Positions 1-8,830 of a stretch of DNA of 64,000 nucleotides are shown here, piece after piece. The first letter of the stretch is position 1. Every line of letters starts with the position of its first letter. The notes beneath the pieces are model-generated. The model was not told the origin of the DNA. It saw nothing but the letters and a program-made list of their open reading frames with translations, and made no database searches. A program made the position numbers and the translations under genes. This DNA comes from Sedimenticola hydrogenitrophicus (GTDB lineage: Bacteria; Pseudomonadota; Gammaproteobacteria; Chromatiales; Chromatiaceae), in the NCBI RefSeq assembly GCF_029017505.1, contig NZ_JAQGEI010000013.1:1-64000 (forward strand). Reading direction: 5' to 3'.

Positions 1-85
1 TTGAAATATGGATCTATTTTCATTACTTCGAGGCGCCCCTGCACATGCTTCAACTGTGGAAGCAGGGGCATCTCATGCGCTCGTC

Positions 86-418
86 TTATAGCTGGGTGCC
101 GGTGCGGTCTCCACGGTATTTGTCCTGCTTGGAACGGGACTGAAGCACCTCCCCGGTCATTGGATCGACATAGAGTTTGACTGATTCACCGTTGGGGCCG
201 ATAGCCTTGATTTTGTAGCCATAGTGCTCACGCTCGATTTCGTAGATATCATTAAAGCCGGCGGCGGTCACCTTGGCGTGGATCGCGGGTATTCCCAGCC
301 AAGTGTCAGTCACTGCGGCTGGCATCTTAGCGCTATCGGTTGCTGATTGGGCAAAGGCGATCCCGCCAAAGGTTGCGGCGGTCAGGGTAATGGCTAAAAT
401 CGCATGTGATGCTTTCAT
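86..418 (-). CDS. PepSY-domain periplasmic protein
   Basis: 110 residues. The N-terminus is a signal peptide (about residues 1-23, Ala-rich with an AFA-Q cleavage context). The remainder is one PepSY-like unit: an alpha/beta stretch around YEIEREHYGYKIKAIGP followed by the VKLYVDPMTGEVL strand pair typical of PepSY proteins. Such proteins sit in the periplasm and are thought to inhibit proteases or sense the envelope, but no specific role can be assigned. It stands alone here; the next gene on the same strand is 218 bp upstream. Confidence 0.8.
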   Translation of the reverse strand: MKASHAILAITLTAATFGGIAFAQSATDSAKMPAAVTDTWLGIPAIHAKVTAAGFNDIYEIEREHYGYKIKAIGPNGESVKLYVDPMTGEVLQSRSKQDKYRGDRTGTQL

Positions 419-636
419 GATTAAATCTCCAGTTGGGTAGTGTGTATGGCGATCGAAGTATCGACCGTGAGCACAGTATTAAATAACGCAGCTGAATTGA
501 TCCTGAAAAAAACTACCCAAGTTAAGGCAACATGGAAATAGCCGTTCAAGTTTGTTTAGGAAAAATGGGGTTGCCCTGAAATATACCGATCTATCGAGTC
601 TGCCCCATTGAAACCATAAGAGCCGGCCACGGTGTA

Positions 637-1374
637 TCAGCTGATCCAGCGCCGCCTGACGTTGCCCAGGCTGATGGCGAACAGCCCCAGACAGAAGCCG
701 CCCAGGATGATCAGGTCGAGGGCGACCGGCATGGCGTGGCCGCCGTGCACCGCGCCATGTAGCACGTCGGCGCCATAGGTGAGGGGCAGCAGGTAAGCGA
801 GGGGCTGCAGGAGCGCGGGCAGATCGGCGATGGGAAAGAACAGCCCGCAGAGAAAGATCATCGGGAAGCGGAAAAAATTGGAGAAGGTCTGGGCCTCGAA
901 CACCTCGCTGACCGCCACGGCGATGAACAGGCCGAGAAAGGTGGAGGCCACGGCAATCAGGAAAACGGCGCTGATGAATGGACCCCAGTTGACCTGGGAG
1001 AGGTCGGCCAGAAAGGCGGCCATGATAACCGGAACGAAGGCGTTGGCCACGCCGAACAGGATGGCGCCCCCAGTCTTCGCCAGCATCAGCAACTCCAGCG
1101 GGATGGGGGCGAGCAGCAGCCGCTCGAAGGAGCGGTGCTTCTTCTCGAAGGTCACCGTCACCGCCAGCATGGAGGTGGTGCCGAACAGGATGGAGATCGC
1201 CACCACCCCCGGCAGCAATGCCAGGATACCTTCCAGGCCGCTACCGGACTTGATGAAGAACATGCCGGTCCAGGCCAGGGGAAAGATGAGGCCCCAGCTG
1301 ATGTTGGGCGGTTTCAGGTAGTAGGTCCGCATATCCTTGAGCAGGATGTTCCAGAAGGCGATCCAGGGTTTCAT
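637..1374 (-). CDS. ABC-2 type transporter permease
   Basis: 245 residues with about six hydrophobic segments, the length and layout of an ABC-2 exporter permease. A conserved-looking cytoplasmic stretch (TVTFEKKHRSFERLLLAPI, residues about 72-90) matches the usual EKERGTxExLLxTP-type signature. It overlaps the upstream ATPase gene by 4 bases (ATGA), so the two are translationally coupled. Together they should form a full exporter of unknown substrate, perhaps for the metallo-hydrolase-like protein encoded just upstream or for its product. Confidence 0.85.
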   Translation of the reverse strand: MKPWIAFWNILLKDMRTYYLKPPNISWGLIFPLAWTGMFFIKSGSGLEGILALLPGVVAISILFGTTSMLAVTVTFEKKHRSFERLLLAPIPLELLMLAKTGGAILFGVANAFVPVIMAAFLADLSQVNWGPFISAVFLIAVASTFLGLFIAVAVSEVFEAQTFSNFFRFPMIFLCGLFFPIADLPALLQPLAYLLPLTYGADVLHGAVHGGHAMPVALDLIILGGFCLGLFAISLGNVRRRWIS

Positions 1375-2354
1375 GGCTTGCCCCGCTCCCGCTGCATCAC
1401 ATCGGCCTCGATCCCGGTGACGCGAACGAATATCTCCTCAAGCGACGGCCGGATCCGGCGTGCCTCGGCCACCTCGATCCCCCGCTCTTCCAGGAAGCGG
1501 ACGATGGCGCCCACCCGAACGGGTCCATCCGCCTCGACGCGGATCACGCCCGGCTCCGGGCAGGTGAATGCCCGGCCGGGAAAGGCGCCATCAAGTCCGT
1601 TCTCGATGCCGTTCAATGGCGTGTCGCAGGCAATCCGCACCACCTGTCTCGCCTGCAACGGCTTGAGCAGCTGCTCCAGCGTATCGATCCGCACGATACG
1701 CCCGGAGACAATGAAGGCGATGCGATCGCACAGCCGTTCCGCCTCCTCGATGTAATGGGTGGTGAGGAAAATGGTGGTGCCGCCGCGGTGCAGATCGGCA
1801 ATGAGCTGGCGCACCTGCCGGGCACTGGCCACATCGATGCCGGTGGTGGGTTCATCCAGGAACAGGATGGCGGGCCGGTGGATGATCCCGGCGGCGATGG
1901 TGAGCTTGCGCTTCATGCCCTTGGACCAGCCGCCGAAGCGGCGCCCCGCCGCCTCACTCAGGCCGAATTCAGCGAGCAGCTCCCGCGCCCGGGCCTCCCG
2001 TTCACGTTTTGCCATCCCATAGAGCGCCGCGCAAAAGCAGAGGTTGTCGAAACCGCTCAGCTCTGGATAGAGATTGCTCTCGTCCGGCACCACGCCGATG
2101 AGATGCTGGGCGGCGCCGGTAAGATGCTGGGCGGCGCCGGGACGGTAGCGACAATCGATGCCGCCGATGCGGATGGCGCCCGCATCCGGACGGGCCAGGC
2201 CGGTGAGCAGGTTGATGGTGGTGCTCTTGCCCGAACCGTTGGGTCCGAGAAAACCGAACAGCTCGCCCTGGCGCACCCGGAAGGAGATCCCCGCGACCGC
2301 TTCAACCTCGGCGAAGCGTTTGGCGAGCCCTTCGACAATAATGGCGTCGCTCAT
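1371..2354 (-). CDS. ABC transporter ATP-binding protein
   Basis: 327 residues from the start at 2354; an upstream in-frame extension looks non-coding, and MSDAIIVEGLAKRF is the normal ATPase N-terminus. Walker A is GPNGSGKST, the signature is WSKGMKRKL, Walker B is ILFLDEPTTG, and the H-loop is TTHY. A C-terminal extension of about 100 residues is common in ABC-2 ATPases. Between Walker A and the Q-loop there is an odd repeat, GAAQHLTGAAQHLIG, from an 18-bp tandem duplication. The gene lies in an operon with the permease and the metallo-hydrolase-like gene. Similar trios accompany PQQ-dependent alcohol catabolism in other bacteria, but no PQQ gene is visible here. Confidence 0.88.
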   Translation of the reverse strand: MSDAIIVEGLAKRFAEVEAVAGISFRVRQGELFGFLGPNGSGKSTTINLLTGLARPDAGAIRIGGIDCRYRPGAAQHLTGAAQHLIGVVPDESNLYPELSGFDNLCFCAALYGMAKREREARARELLAEFGLSEAAGRRFGGWSKGMKRKLTIAAGIIHRPAILFLDEPTTGIDVASARQVRQLIADLHRGGTTIFLTTHYIEEAERLCDRIAFIVSGRIVRIDTLEQLLKPLQARQVVRIACDTPLNGIENGLDGAFPGRAFTCPEPGVIRVEADGPVRVGAIVRFLEERGIEVAEARRIRPSLEEIFVRVTGIEADVMQRERGKP

Positions 2355-2373
2355 CCGCGCCACCCTGTTCGCG

Positions 2374-3312
2374 CTACTCCCACTCCATCTCCTGGAAAAC
2401 CTGCTGGGCGTTGCGTCCCTTGAGCAGCTCGTAGCCGGCCAGGTGGGCGAACGCCGACTGGTCGAGCCGGCCGATATCGGCAATGCCGCCCCCCGCCGCC
2501 ATGAAGGCGCCGACCGCCTGGCGCAGGAAAACCAGATAGTCCCGGGTATCCCTGCCGGCCTGCGCCAGGTCGGTGGCCGGGCCGTGGCCGGGGATCACCA
2601 CCCTGGGCTCCAGCGCGGCCATGGCGTCGAAGGCTGCGATCCAGCCGCGGCTGCTGGAGTGCTCCAGCACCCCGAGCATGCGCTCGACGAAGACCAGGTC
2701 ACCGGCGAACACAATGCCCTCCCCGGGCAGCCAGACCAGGCTGTCGCCGGGGGTATGGGCGGGACCGGCAAGCTTGAGTTCGAAGGTGATGCCGCCCAGC
2801 TTGAAGCTCGTGTGCTCGGCGAAGGTCTCATCGGCGAAGACGGCCTGCGTGCCGGCCATTCCCTTTTCGCCCACCAGGTTGTCCAGCAGGAACAGCTGAT
2901 CCCGCAGCCGTTTGCGTTGATCCGCCACCGCCGCCTCGCTGGCGATGATGCGCGCGCCGCGCTCCTTGAAGTAGCCGTTGCCGAGCCAGCGGTGATCCTG
3001 TCCGCCGCTGTTGATGACGATCCTGACCGGCTTGTCGGTCACCTGTTTGATCAGCGCGGCAATCGCCTGCGCGCCCCGATAGCTGCCACCCGGATCGATC
3101 AGCACCACGCCCTCATCGGTTACCACGAAACCGGAGGTGGAGTTGTTGCCGAGATTCTCCGCGGTGCGATTGCCCAGCGGGCCGACCACGGCATAGACGT
3201 GCCCGTCGACCTGTTGCAGTCGCGGCATCTCATCGGCTTGCGTAGCGTGGAGACCGGTCAGCAGGAGAGCCAGCAAGCCGACCAAAGATTTCAGGATGTA
3301 ATTACTTCGCAT
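2374..3312 (-). CDS. Exported metallo-beta-lactamase-fold protein, degenerate metal site
   Basis: 312 residues with a signal peptide (about 1-27). The fold markers are present: VLIDPGGS, GPAHTPGDSLVWLP, VFAGDLVF and VIPGHGP. The first metal motif, normally T-H-x-H-x-D-H, reads N-S-G-G-Q-D-H at residues 101-107, so both histidines of HxH are lost while the DH pair and the later His/Asp ligands remain. The closest family by eye is the SoxH/quinoprotein-relay zinc hydrolases. The protein is probably periplasmic and co-transcribed with the ABC exporter 19 bp downstream. It may have become non-catalytic or bind one metal only. Confidence 0.82.
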   Translation of the reverse strand: MRSNYILKSLVGLLALLLTGLHATQADEMPRLQQVDGHVYAVVGPLGNRTAENLGNNSTSGFVVTDEGVVLIDPGGSYRGAQAIAALIKQVTDKPVRIVINSGGQDHRWLGNGYFKERGARIIASEAAVADQRKRLRDQLFLLDNLVGEKGMAGTQAVFADETFAEHTSFKLGGITFELKLAGPAHTPGDSLVWLPGEGIVFAGDLVFVERMLGVLEHSSSRGWIAAFDAMAALEPRVVIPGHGPATDLAQAGRDTRDYLVFLRQAVGAFMAAGGGIADIGRLDQSAFAHLAGYELLKGRNAQQVFQEMEWE

Positions 3313-3402
3313 GATCTTCCCATGGATTTGAATATGATTTGAATTCGGTCGCCCCGATGTTAGTCAGGAACGGGTGGGCGGGTTATGATTTGAGTCATAT
3401 CC

Positions 3403-3720
3403 GAATGGCACTTACTTAAGCCAAGAACCACCGTCATCCCGGCGCAGGCCAGAGGAGTGGTGCAGGAGGAGTGGTACAGGGATGTACCGTTTACGGAGCC
3501 GAGGATGCCATGCACCGTTTACGGACCTAAGGATGGAATGACGAAAATCCTGCAATTCGCCTTAACTTAAGTAGTGTCCATCCAGCAACGCACGAAATTT
3601 AAATTGTCGTCACCCCGGCGAAGGCCGGGGTCCAGGGGATTCAACAAGTTACTGGATTCCGGCCTTCGCCGGAATGACGATTTCTGTAGTTTCTGGATAG
3701 GCACTAAGTAAGTGTCATTC
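3403..3720. repeat. Family B palindromic repeat, two adjacent copies
   Basis: Two neighbouring members of the same dispersed family fill the space between the metallo-hydrolase-like gene and the Crp-like gene. The first (about 3403-3583) starts GAATGGCACTTACTTAAG and ends with the inverted form; the second (about 3604-3720) has the arms GTCACCCCGGCGAAGGCCGG and CCGGCCTTCGCCGGAATGAC and ends CACTAAGTAAGTGTCATTC. The outer flanks repeat directly as GAGTCATATCC and GAGTCGTATCC, as expected for a target-site duplication. No gene is visible in this stretch. Confidence 0.85.
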
Positions 3721-3774
3721 GAGTCGTATCCAATCGTGACACGAGACGACTCTTACATAAGGAGAGCTAACGGC

Positions 3775-4401
3775 ATGACGATTAACTGGGAAACAGTGGT
3801 CGGCGAACAGCCTGCCCTGGCAATACTCCCCACCCGGCTGCGCGAGATCGCCCGCCAGCGGCCGTTCGCCAAGGGAGAGACGCTTTTCCGGCAGGGGCAA
3901 AGGCCCGAGGTGATGTGGTGCGTACTGACGGGCGAGGTGCGTCTGGTCCGCCACTCGACGGAGGGCACCGAGATCATCCTGCAGCGTTGCTGCGGCGGTT
4001 TCATGGCGGAGGCGAGCCTGGATGCCGAGGCCTACCATTGCGATGCGATCGCCGCCGCCGACGGCCGGCTGCTCTGCTTTGCCCGGTCCGCCTTCCGTGC
4101 CGCGCTGGACGACGAACCGGTGTTCAATCGATCCTGGATCCAGTTGCTCGCCCGCGAGGTGCGCAGGCTGCGCGCCCGCAGTGAACGGCTCAGCCTGAAC
4201 AGCGCCGCCGATCGGGTCCTGCACTATATCGAAGCGGAGGGCACTGACGGCGTGGTGGCATTGAACCAGCCGCGCAAGGTCTGGGCCGCGGAGCTGGGGC
4301 TCACCCACGAAACGCTCTACCGCACCCTGCGCCAGCTGCGGGAGGGTGGCTTTCTGGTGATCGACGAACAGCGGATCGCCCTATCCGCTCAAAAGAAATA
4401 G
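3775..4401 (+). CDS. Crp/Fnr-family transcriptional regulator
   Basis: 208 residues from the ATG at 3775, which has AAGGAGA upstream; an earlier in-frame GTG lies inside a repeat and was rejected. A cyclic-nucleotide-type beta-roll occupies about residues 15-125 (GETLFRQGQRPEVMWCVLTGEVRL), and a C-terminal winged helix-turn-helix about 145-200 (VWAAELGLTHETLYRTLRQLREGG). No Fnr-type N-terminal cysteine cluster is seen, so it is not an oxygen-sensing FNR. The Arg/Ser pocket of a cAMP binder is not obvious either. It converges on the barrel gene, overlapping it by 13 bp at the 3' ends. Confidence 0.87.
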   Translation: MTINWETVVGEQPALAILPTRLREIARQRPFAKGETLFRQGQRPEVMWCVLTGEVRLVRHSTEGTEIILQRCCGGFMAEASLDAEAYHCDAIAAADGRLLCFARSAFRAALDDEPVFNRSWIQLLAREVRRLRARSERLSLNSAADRVLHYIEAEGTDGVVALNQPRKVWAAELGLTHETLYRTLRQLREGGFLVIDEQRIALSAQKK

Positions 4402-5669
4402 CGCGCCCGCAGTTCCACCCGCCAGTCGTTCTGGCGTTCGCCGAAGTCGCTGTTCCGCCCGCCGGTCAACAGGGCGGCCCGCCCGCGCAGCTCCAGGTTG
4501 TCGATCCCGGTGTAGCTGACCTCGGGGGTCAGGGAGGCGCTGTGGTCATGCGGATTGATAATTGCGGTGAGACCGGCGTTCCAATACAGGGCGTCGAAGG
4601 GCTCCTTCTGCGTCACCCGCAGATAGAGATAGTCGCGCATCGGTTGCGGCGTACCGAAGCCGGCCTTCTGGGCGGCTCCGGCGGCGGCGCGTAATGCCGG
4701 ATCGCCGGCGGCCGCCCGCCCCAGATCATAAAAACCGCGCATCTCGCCGCCGCTGTAGCCGGCGCCGTTATGGTAGTACTCGACAATCCAGGTGGTCTCG
4801 TCCTCGGTGAGGTAGCGCAACCCGAGCAGCCAGTCCAGCGGCCGGGCGTCGCGCGTGCCGAGGCTGTTGTCGTCGTTCAGCACCGACACCGGGCGATCCT
4901 CGAACCAGGCAAGCTCGCCGTGAATCTCGAAGTTGCTGCTCAGGTTGCGCGAGAAGTCCAGGCCCAGGGCATCGGGGCGGCTGTCGCCGCTGCGCAGCAG
5001 GATGTCGATATCGGTGTCGCGGTAGAGCAGATAGAGTTTCAGGGCGATATTCAGGTCTTCGCGGCCGCCAAACTCATCATTGGTCTGGCCGTCGACCGGC
5101 AGCAGCACGGTGCTGAACGCCAGGGTCCTGAGCGCCCCGTCGAAGCTGCGCACGTAGTCCAGGCTGGCGAGGCTGAAGCCCTCCCGTGACAGGTCGGGAT
5201 CGTTGGGGTCTTTCGGCCGTTCGAGAAAGGCCACCGGATTGAAGGCGTAGCCCTTGCCCCAGCGCAGGGCGCGCTTGCCGATCTCCAGGTTGCTGTACTC
5301 ACCGGGCTGGGCCGCCAGATAGACCTCGTGGAAAGCGGCGTCATCTCGCGAAGAGATCACATCGTCAACGCTCTCCACCTGCAGCCGACCGTTCAGGCTG
5401 ATCCGCTCCCAGCGGTAGAGCCCGGACAGCTCCAGCACGCCACGGTAGCGTTCGGCGGTGTCGGGGACACCGGCCGGGAAGCGCAGGGTGGCAAAGACCG
5501 CATCCCGATCCAGTCCCAGCCGTTCGGCGCCGAGCTCCAGGTAGCCGCTCAACTCCCAGGATTTCTTGCCGTACTGGCCGATGTCGAAGTCAAACTCCTC
5601 GGCCGCCAGCGGTGCGGCGGCCAGCAGCGCCGTCAGGCAGAGCGCCCTCCCCGGCCGCAGGATGTTCAT
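4389..5669 (-). CDS. Outer-membrane beta-barrel protein
   Basis: 426 residues: a signal peptide (1-23, cleaved near LAAEE) and then alternating amphipathic strands to a terminal aromatic residue (ARYFF), the usual insertion signal of outer-membrane barrels. Stretches such as WELSGYLELGAERLG and YSNLEIGKRALRWGKGYAFNPVAF resemble DUF1302/porin-like barrels. Its start overlaps the stop of the LolA-like gene by 4 bases, so the two are probably made together. This suggests a lipid or lipoprotein route across the envelope: ABC pump, periplasmic carrier, outer-membrane barrel. The substrate is unknown. Confidence 0.78.
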   Translation of the reverse strand: MNILRPGRALCLTALLAAAPLAAEEFDFDIGQYGKKSWELSGYLELGAERLGLDRDAVFATLRFPAGVPDTAERYRGVLELSGLYRWERISLNGRLQVESVDDVISSRDDAAFHEVYLAAQPGEYSNLEIGKRALRWGKGYAFNPVAFLERPKDPNDPDLSREGFSLASLDYVRSFDGALRTLAFSTVLLPVDGQTNDEFGGREDLNIALKLYLLYRDTDIDILLRSGDSRPDALGLDFSRNLSSNFEIHGELAWFEDRPVSVLNDDNSLGTRDARPLDWLLGLRYLTEDETTWIVEYYHNGAGYSGGEMRGFYDLGRAAAGDPALRAAAGAAQKAGFGTPQPMRDYLYLRVTQKEPFDALYWNAGLTAIINPHDHSASLTPEVSYTGIDNLELRGRAALLTGGRNSDFGERQNDWRVELRARYFF

Positions 5670-6412
5670 TGGCGAAGCTCGCCCACCCGCGGCAGGAAGT
5701 TCAGGGTGAACACCTCGTCGGAAAATTCCCGCGGCTGGATACCGGAGAACAGCATCACCGACTGGTAGTCCTTGTAGAGCGGGCTGTCGGTAACCAGTTG
5801 CGCCGGGCGCACGATGCCGTTACCGAAATCCTGGAGCTTGCTGTAACGCAGGGTCTTGATCAGCAGGCCGCTGGCGGCGTAGGCCTCGATGGTCAGCGGC
5901 GTGCGGCTGGCCTTGTCCACCCACATCTTGAGTCGGTCATAAGCCACCGCCGTGCCGCGGGCCTTGAGCTCGAGGATGTACTGGTTATCCTCCTCACCGG
6001 CAGCACTCGCCGTGTATTCGGTGCTGAAGTCCAATTGCAGGATATCCGAGTTATTGAACACCCCGCCCACCACCGACTGCAGGCTGGTGATGCGGATCGG
6101 CTTGCCCACATTGGGGATGTAGAGCCACATGTTGTCGTCCAGGCGCAAGGTGGAGCGGCCCCGCTCGCTGGGTGGATCGAGAAACAGCGCAATCATCGCC
6201 GCCTCGCCCTTCTTGACCGTATAGAGCACGAACTCCTTGCGGCTGCCGTCCGGCTCGATATTGATCAGCTTGCGGTACATCTCGTAGGAGGCCGGCGCCA
6301 TGCGCGAATCCACCTCGCGCAACACCTGTTCCGCGTCATAACTCCAGGCGGGCACAACCACGGCGCAGAGCGCGGTTAACAACAGCATCAGCGCGGCATT
6401 TTTTTTCATCAT
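5666..6412 (-). CDS. LolA-like outer-membrane lipoprotein-sorting protein
   Basis: 248 residues with a signal peptide (about 1-24). The body resembles the LolA-like family annotated as outer-membrane lipoprotein-sorting proteins: VLREVDSRMAPASYEMYRKLINIEPDGSRKEF, then GRSTLRLDDNMWLYIPNVGKPIRI. These have the LolA/LolB half-barrel that carries lipids or lipoproteins through the periplasm. It is encoded with an outer-membrane barrel (4-base overlap) and near a LolCDE-like transporter, although repeats of about 480 bp separate it from that pair. The housekeeping LolA is normally shorter, so this is a dedicated paralogue. Confidence 0.82.
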   Translation of the reverse strand: MMKKNAALMLLLTALCAVVVPAWSYDAEQVLREVDSRMAPASYEMYRKLINIEPDGSRKEFVLYTVKKGEAAMIALFLDPPSERGRSTLRLDDNMWLYIPNVGKPIRITSLQSVVGGVFNNSDILQLDFSTEYTASAAGEEDNQYILELKARGTAVAYDRLKMWVDKASRTPLTIEAYAASGLLIKTLRYSKLQDFGNGIVRPAQLVTDSPLYKDYQSVMLFSGIQPREFSDEVFTLNFLPRVGELRQ

Positions 6413-6446
6413 TCATCTCCGTTTTCAATCGAGAGGGGTCAGAGTC

Positions 6447-6589
6447 GAATGGCACTTACTTAACTCAAGAATCACCGTCATCCCGGCGCAGGCCGGGATC
6501 CAGACTGCTTAATGTTGGCAGTATTCCTGGATTCCGGCCTGCGCCGGAATGACGAAAATCCTGCAATTCGTCTTAAGTAAGTACCATTC
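6447..6589. repeat. Family B palindromic repeat
   Basis: A 143-bp copy running from GAATGGCACTTACTTAA to CTTAAGTAAGTACCATTC, with internal arms TCATCCCGGCGCAGGCCGG and CCGGCCTGCGCCGGAATGA. It is flanked on both sides by GGTCAGAGTC, a 10-bp direct duplication that marks it as a mobile insertion. It separates the LolA-like gene from the ABC permease gene. Confidence 0.9.
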
Positions 6590-6665
6590 TGGTCAGAGTC
6601 AAACCGGGTTAATTACTCAAGTTTCGGAGTTCATTTCACGAAGCCTGAATCGCTGAATCCTACAA

Positions 6666-6871
6666 GTACTACTCACCCAGTCTGTAAGTGATTGGTCTGC
6701 CTTGTTGGCCGATCTCGATGGCGCCTCGAATCCGGCCCCTTTTTCAGATTCAAGCCTGCCCTTGTTTGAGCGAAGCGAGTTTGGGCAGGCGCTGAAAATG
6801 GGGCCGGATTCGAGGAGACAAGCCATCGTGTGAGGCCGGCAAGGCAGAACAATCACCCCGCGAGTAATTAC
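6666..6871. repeat. Family A MITE, copy 1
   Basis: A 206-bp element that is one long imperfect palindrome. The ends are GTACTACTCAC and its inverted form GAGTAATTAC. Inner arms are CCTCGAATCCGGCCCC with GGGGCCGGATTCGAGG, and the centre is GCCTGCCC with GGGCAGGC. The extra block of about 8 bp (CCAGTCTGT) lies in the left arm. It sits 25 bp downstream of the ABC permease stop codon, inside what would otherwise be one operon. A solitary arm of family E (ACTCAAGTTTCGGAGTT) lies just before it near 6613. Confidence 0.92.
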
Positions 6872-6896
6872 CTTGGCGCTTACTTCAGCCACCGTT

Positions 6897-8141
6897 TCAA
6901 ACATGCCGCAGGGCGGTGATCGGGTCCATGCGCGAGGCCTTCCAGGCCGGTTGCAGGCTGGCGATCACCGCGACCAGCACCACGATAAGGCCGATCCACA
7001 GCACCTCGCCGACGGCGATGGCCGGGGCCAGCACCACCACCTCGCGGCCAAAGGCGAAACTCACCGGCCACAGGTTCAACGCATAGACCAGCAGCAGGCT
7101 CAGCGCGGTGCCGATCAGGGTGCCGACCAGGCCGAGCAGCAATCCCTCGGCGAGGAACAGCCCCAGGATGCGGTGTGGCGGCGTGCCGATGGCGGCAATG
7201 GTACCGATCTCGCGGATACGCTCGTACACCGCCATGATCATCACATTCATGATGGCAATCAGCACGATCCCCACCAGCATGATGCGGATGAACAGATCCA
7301 GCAGATCGATCATGCGCGCGATATTGGCGAACGGCGAGAGTTGGTCCCAGCTGTGTACGTCGAGCAGTGCCTGGCCCTGGGGATTGACCACCCCGGCCAG
7401 CGCGGCGCGCAGTTGCGCGGCGGTGCGCTGGAGGGTGTCGATATCCTTCAGCCGCACGGCGATCTCGTTGACCTCATTGTCCGCCAGGCGCAACAGGGTG
7501 CGGGCATCGTCCATGTGCAGATAGCCGTCGCGCCCGCCAGGGCCGGTCACCGCCTCCAGTATCCCCTGCACCACGAAAGTCTGCCCATTCACCGAGCCGT
7601 CGATATTGGTGGCGACCAGCACCACGGTATCCCCCGGATTGACCTTCATGCCCTTGGCCAGCAGTTCCGGGATCAGCAACTTGCCCGGCTCCACCAGGCC
7701 GTCGGCCATGCTGCCGGCCACCAGGCGCTCGGCCAGCAACGGCATCGCCGCCATCTCCCGTTCCGGAAGGATGCCATTCAGGCGGATGCTGGTGGTCTCG
7801 GTAAAGTTGCTGAACATGGCGCCGAACTTGAGCCGGGGCGAAACCGCCTCGACCTCGGGCAGGGCCTGGAGCGCCTGCTCTATCTTCTCCAGCGCCTTGG
7901 GCTTGATATTCAGATTGAGCGGCAGATTGTCAATGGAGGCGACGTAACCCTTGCGGTGCACCTGCAGATGGCCGAGCATCGAGTCGGTGATCTGACCCAC
8001 CATGACCGCCTTGAAGGAACCGGACACCGAAACGAACAGCAGCACCGCGACAATGCCGAGGATAATCAGCCCGGAGGTAAGCAGGGTGCGGCGCCAGTAG
8101 CGCGCCAGATTGCGCGCGGCGAGTTTGAGTATCCGGTTCAT
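6897..8141 (-). CDS. ABC transporter permease, FtsX/MacB/LolE type
   Basis: 414 residues. One N-terminal membrane helix (about 18-42), a periplasmic domain of about 230 residues, then three C-terminal helices (about 285-400) give the MacB/FtsX topology typical of LolC/LolE and other mechanotransmission permeases. The C-terminus ASLQPAWKASRMDPITALRHV is the family's standard ending. It overlaps the ATPase gene by one base and must work with it, probably extracting a lipid or lipoprotein from the inner membrane for the LolA-like carrier encoded downstream. Confidence 0.9.
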   Translation of the reverse strand: MNRILKLAARNLARYWRRTLLTSGLIILGIVAVLLFVSVSGSFKAVMVGQITDSMLGHLQVHRKGYVASIDNLPLNLNIKPKALEKIEQALQALPEVEAVSPRLKFGAMFSNFTETTSIRLNGILPEREMAAMPLLAERLVAGSMADGLVEPGKLLIPELLAKGMKVNPGDTVVLVATNIDGSVNGQTFVVQGILEAVTGPGGRDGYLHMDDARTLLRLADNEVNEIAVRLKDIDTLQRTAAQLRAALAGVVNPQGQALLDVHSWDQLSPFANIARMIDLLDLFIRIMLVGIVLIAIMNVMIMAVYERIREIGTIAAIGTPPHRILGLFLAEGLLLGLVGTLIGTALSLLLVYALNLWPVSFAFGREVVVLAPAIAVGEVLWIGLIVVLVAVIASLQPAWKASRMDPITALRHV

Positions 8142-8830
8142 CAGGCGTCTCCCCGGTGGTTGGTCAGGCGGCCGTCCTCGAGGGTAAACGTCACCTCGGC
8201 CTCGGCCATGATCTTGGGGTCGTGGGTGGAGAAGATAAAGGTGGTGCCGAATTCGTCGCGCATCCGCTTCATCAATTCGAGAATCCGGTAGGCGGTGTCG
8301 TGGTCCAGATTGGCGGTCGGCTCATCGGCCAATACCAGCTTGGCATGGGTGGCCAGCGCCCGTGCCACCGCCACCCGCTGTTTCTGTCCGCCGGAGAGCT
8401 GGTCGGGACGCTTGTCGGCCTGTTCGGTCATACCCACCGCTTCAAGCAGTTCGTCGACCCGCGCATGGCGTTTGTCGGCCGGCCACGCCTGCACCATCAA
8501 CAACGGGTATTCGATATTTTCCGCCACCGAGAGCACCGGAATCAGGTTGAAGTCCTGGAAGATGAAGCCGATGTGTTCGCCACGAAAACGCGCCGCCGCG
8601 CGCCGGTCCAGACGGGCGATATCGGTGTCGAGTACCCGGAGGGTGCCGCCCGTGGGGTGGTCGAGACAGCCCACCATGTTGAGCAGCGTACTCTTGCCGC
8701 TGCCCGAGGGGCCGACAAAGGCGACCAGGGAGGCGGGCTCAATGGTAAAATCCACCCCCTTGATCGCCTGCACATCCACATCGCCGGCCCGATAGGTCTT
8801 GGTGAGATTTTCGGCATGCACCAGACTCAT
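8141..8830 (-). CDS. ABC transporter ATPase, LolD/MacB type
   Basis: 229 residues, the normal length for LolD-type ATPases. Walker A is GPSGSGKST, the Q-loop is FIFQDFNLIP, the signature is LSGGQKQRVAVARAL, Walker B is LVLADEPTANLD, and the switch His is STHD. It is the first gene of a minus-strand operon with the FtsX-type permease. No housekeeping lolC or lolE lies nearby, so this is most likely a dedicated paralogue coupled to the LolA-like and barrel genes. Confidence 0.92.
   Translation of the reverse strand: MSLVHAENLTKTYRAGDVDVQAIKGVDFTIEPASLVAFVGPSGSGKSTLLNMVGCLDHPTGGTLRVLDTDIARLDRRAAARFRGEHIGFIFQDFNLIPVLSVAENIEYPLLMVQAWPADKRHARVDELLEAVGMTEQADKRPDQLSGGQKQRVAVARALATHAKLVLADEPTANLDHDTAYRILELMKRMRDEFGTTFIFSTHDPKIMAEAEVTFTLEDGRLTNHRGDA

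Noticed and set aside
3403-3720. CRISPR array
   Set aside because: The repeated units are palindromic, differ in length and are not regularly spaced; no cas gene is present.
3712-3774. Upstream GTG start for the Crp-like gene
   Set aside because: It lies within a family B repeat and has no ribosome-binding site; the ATG at 3775 has one.
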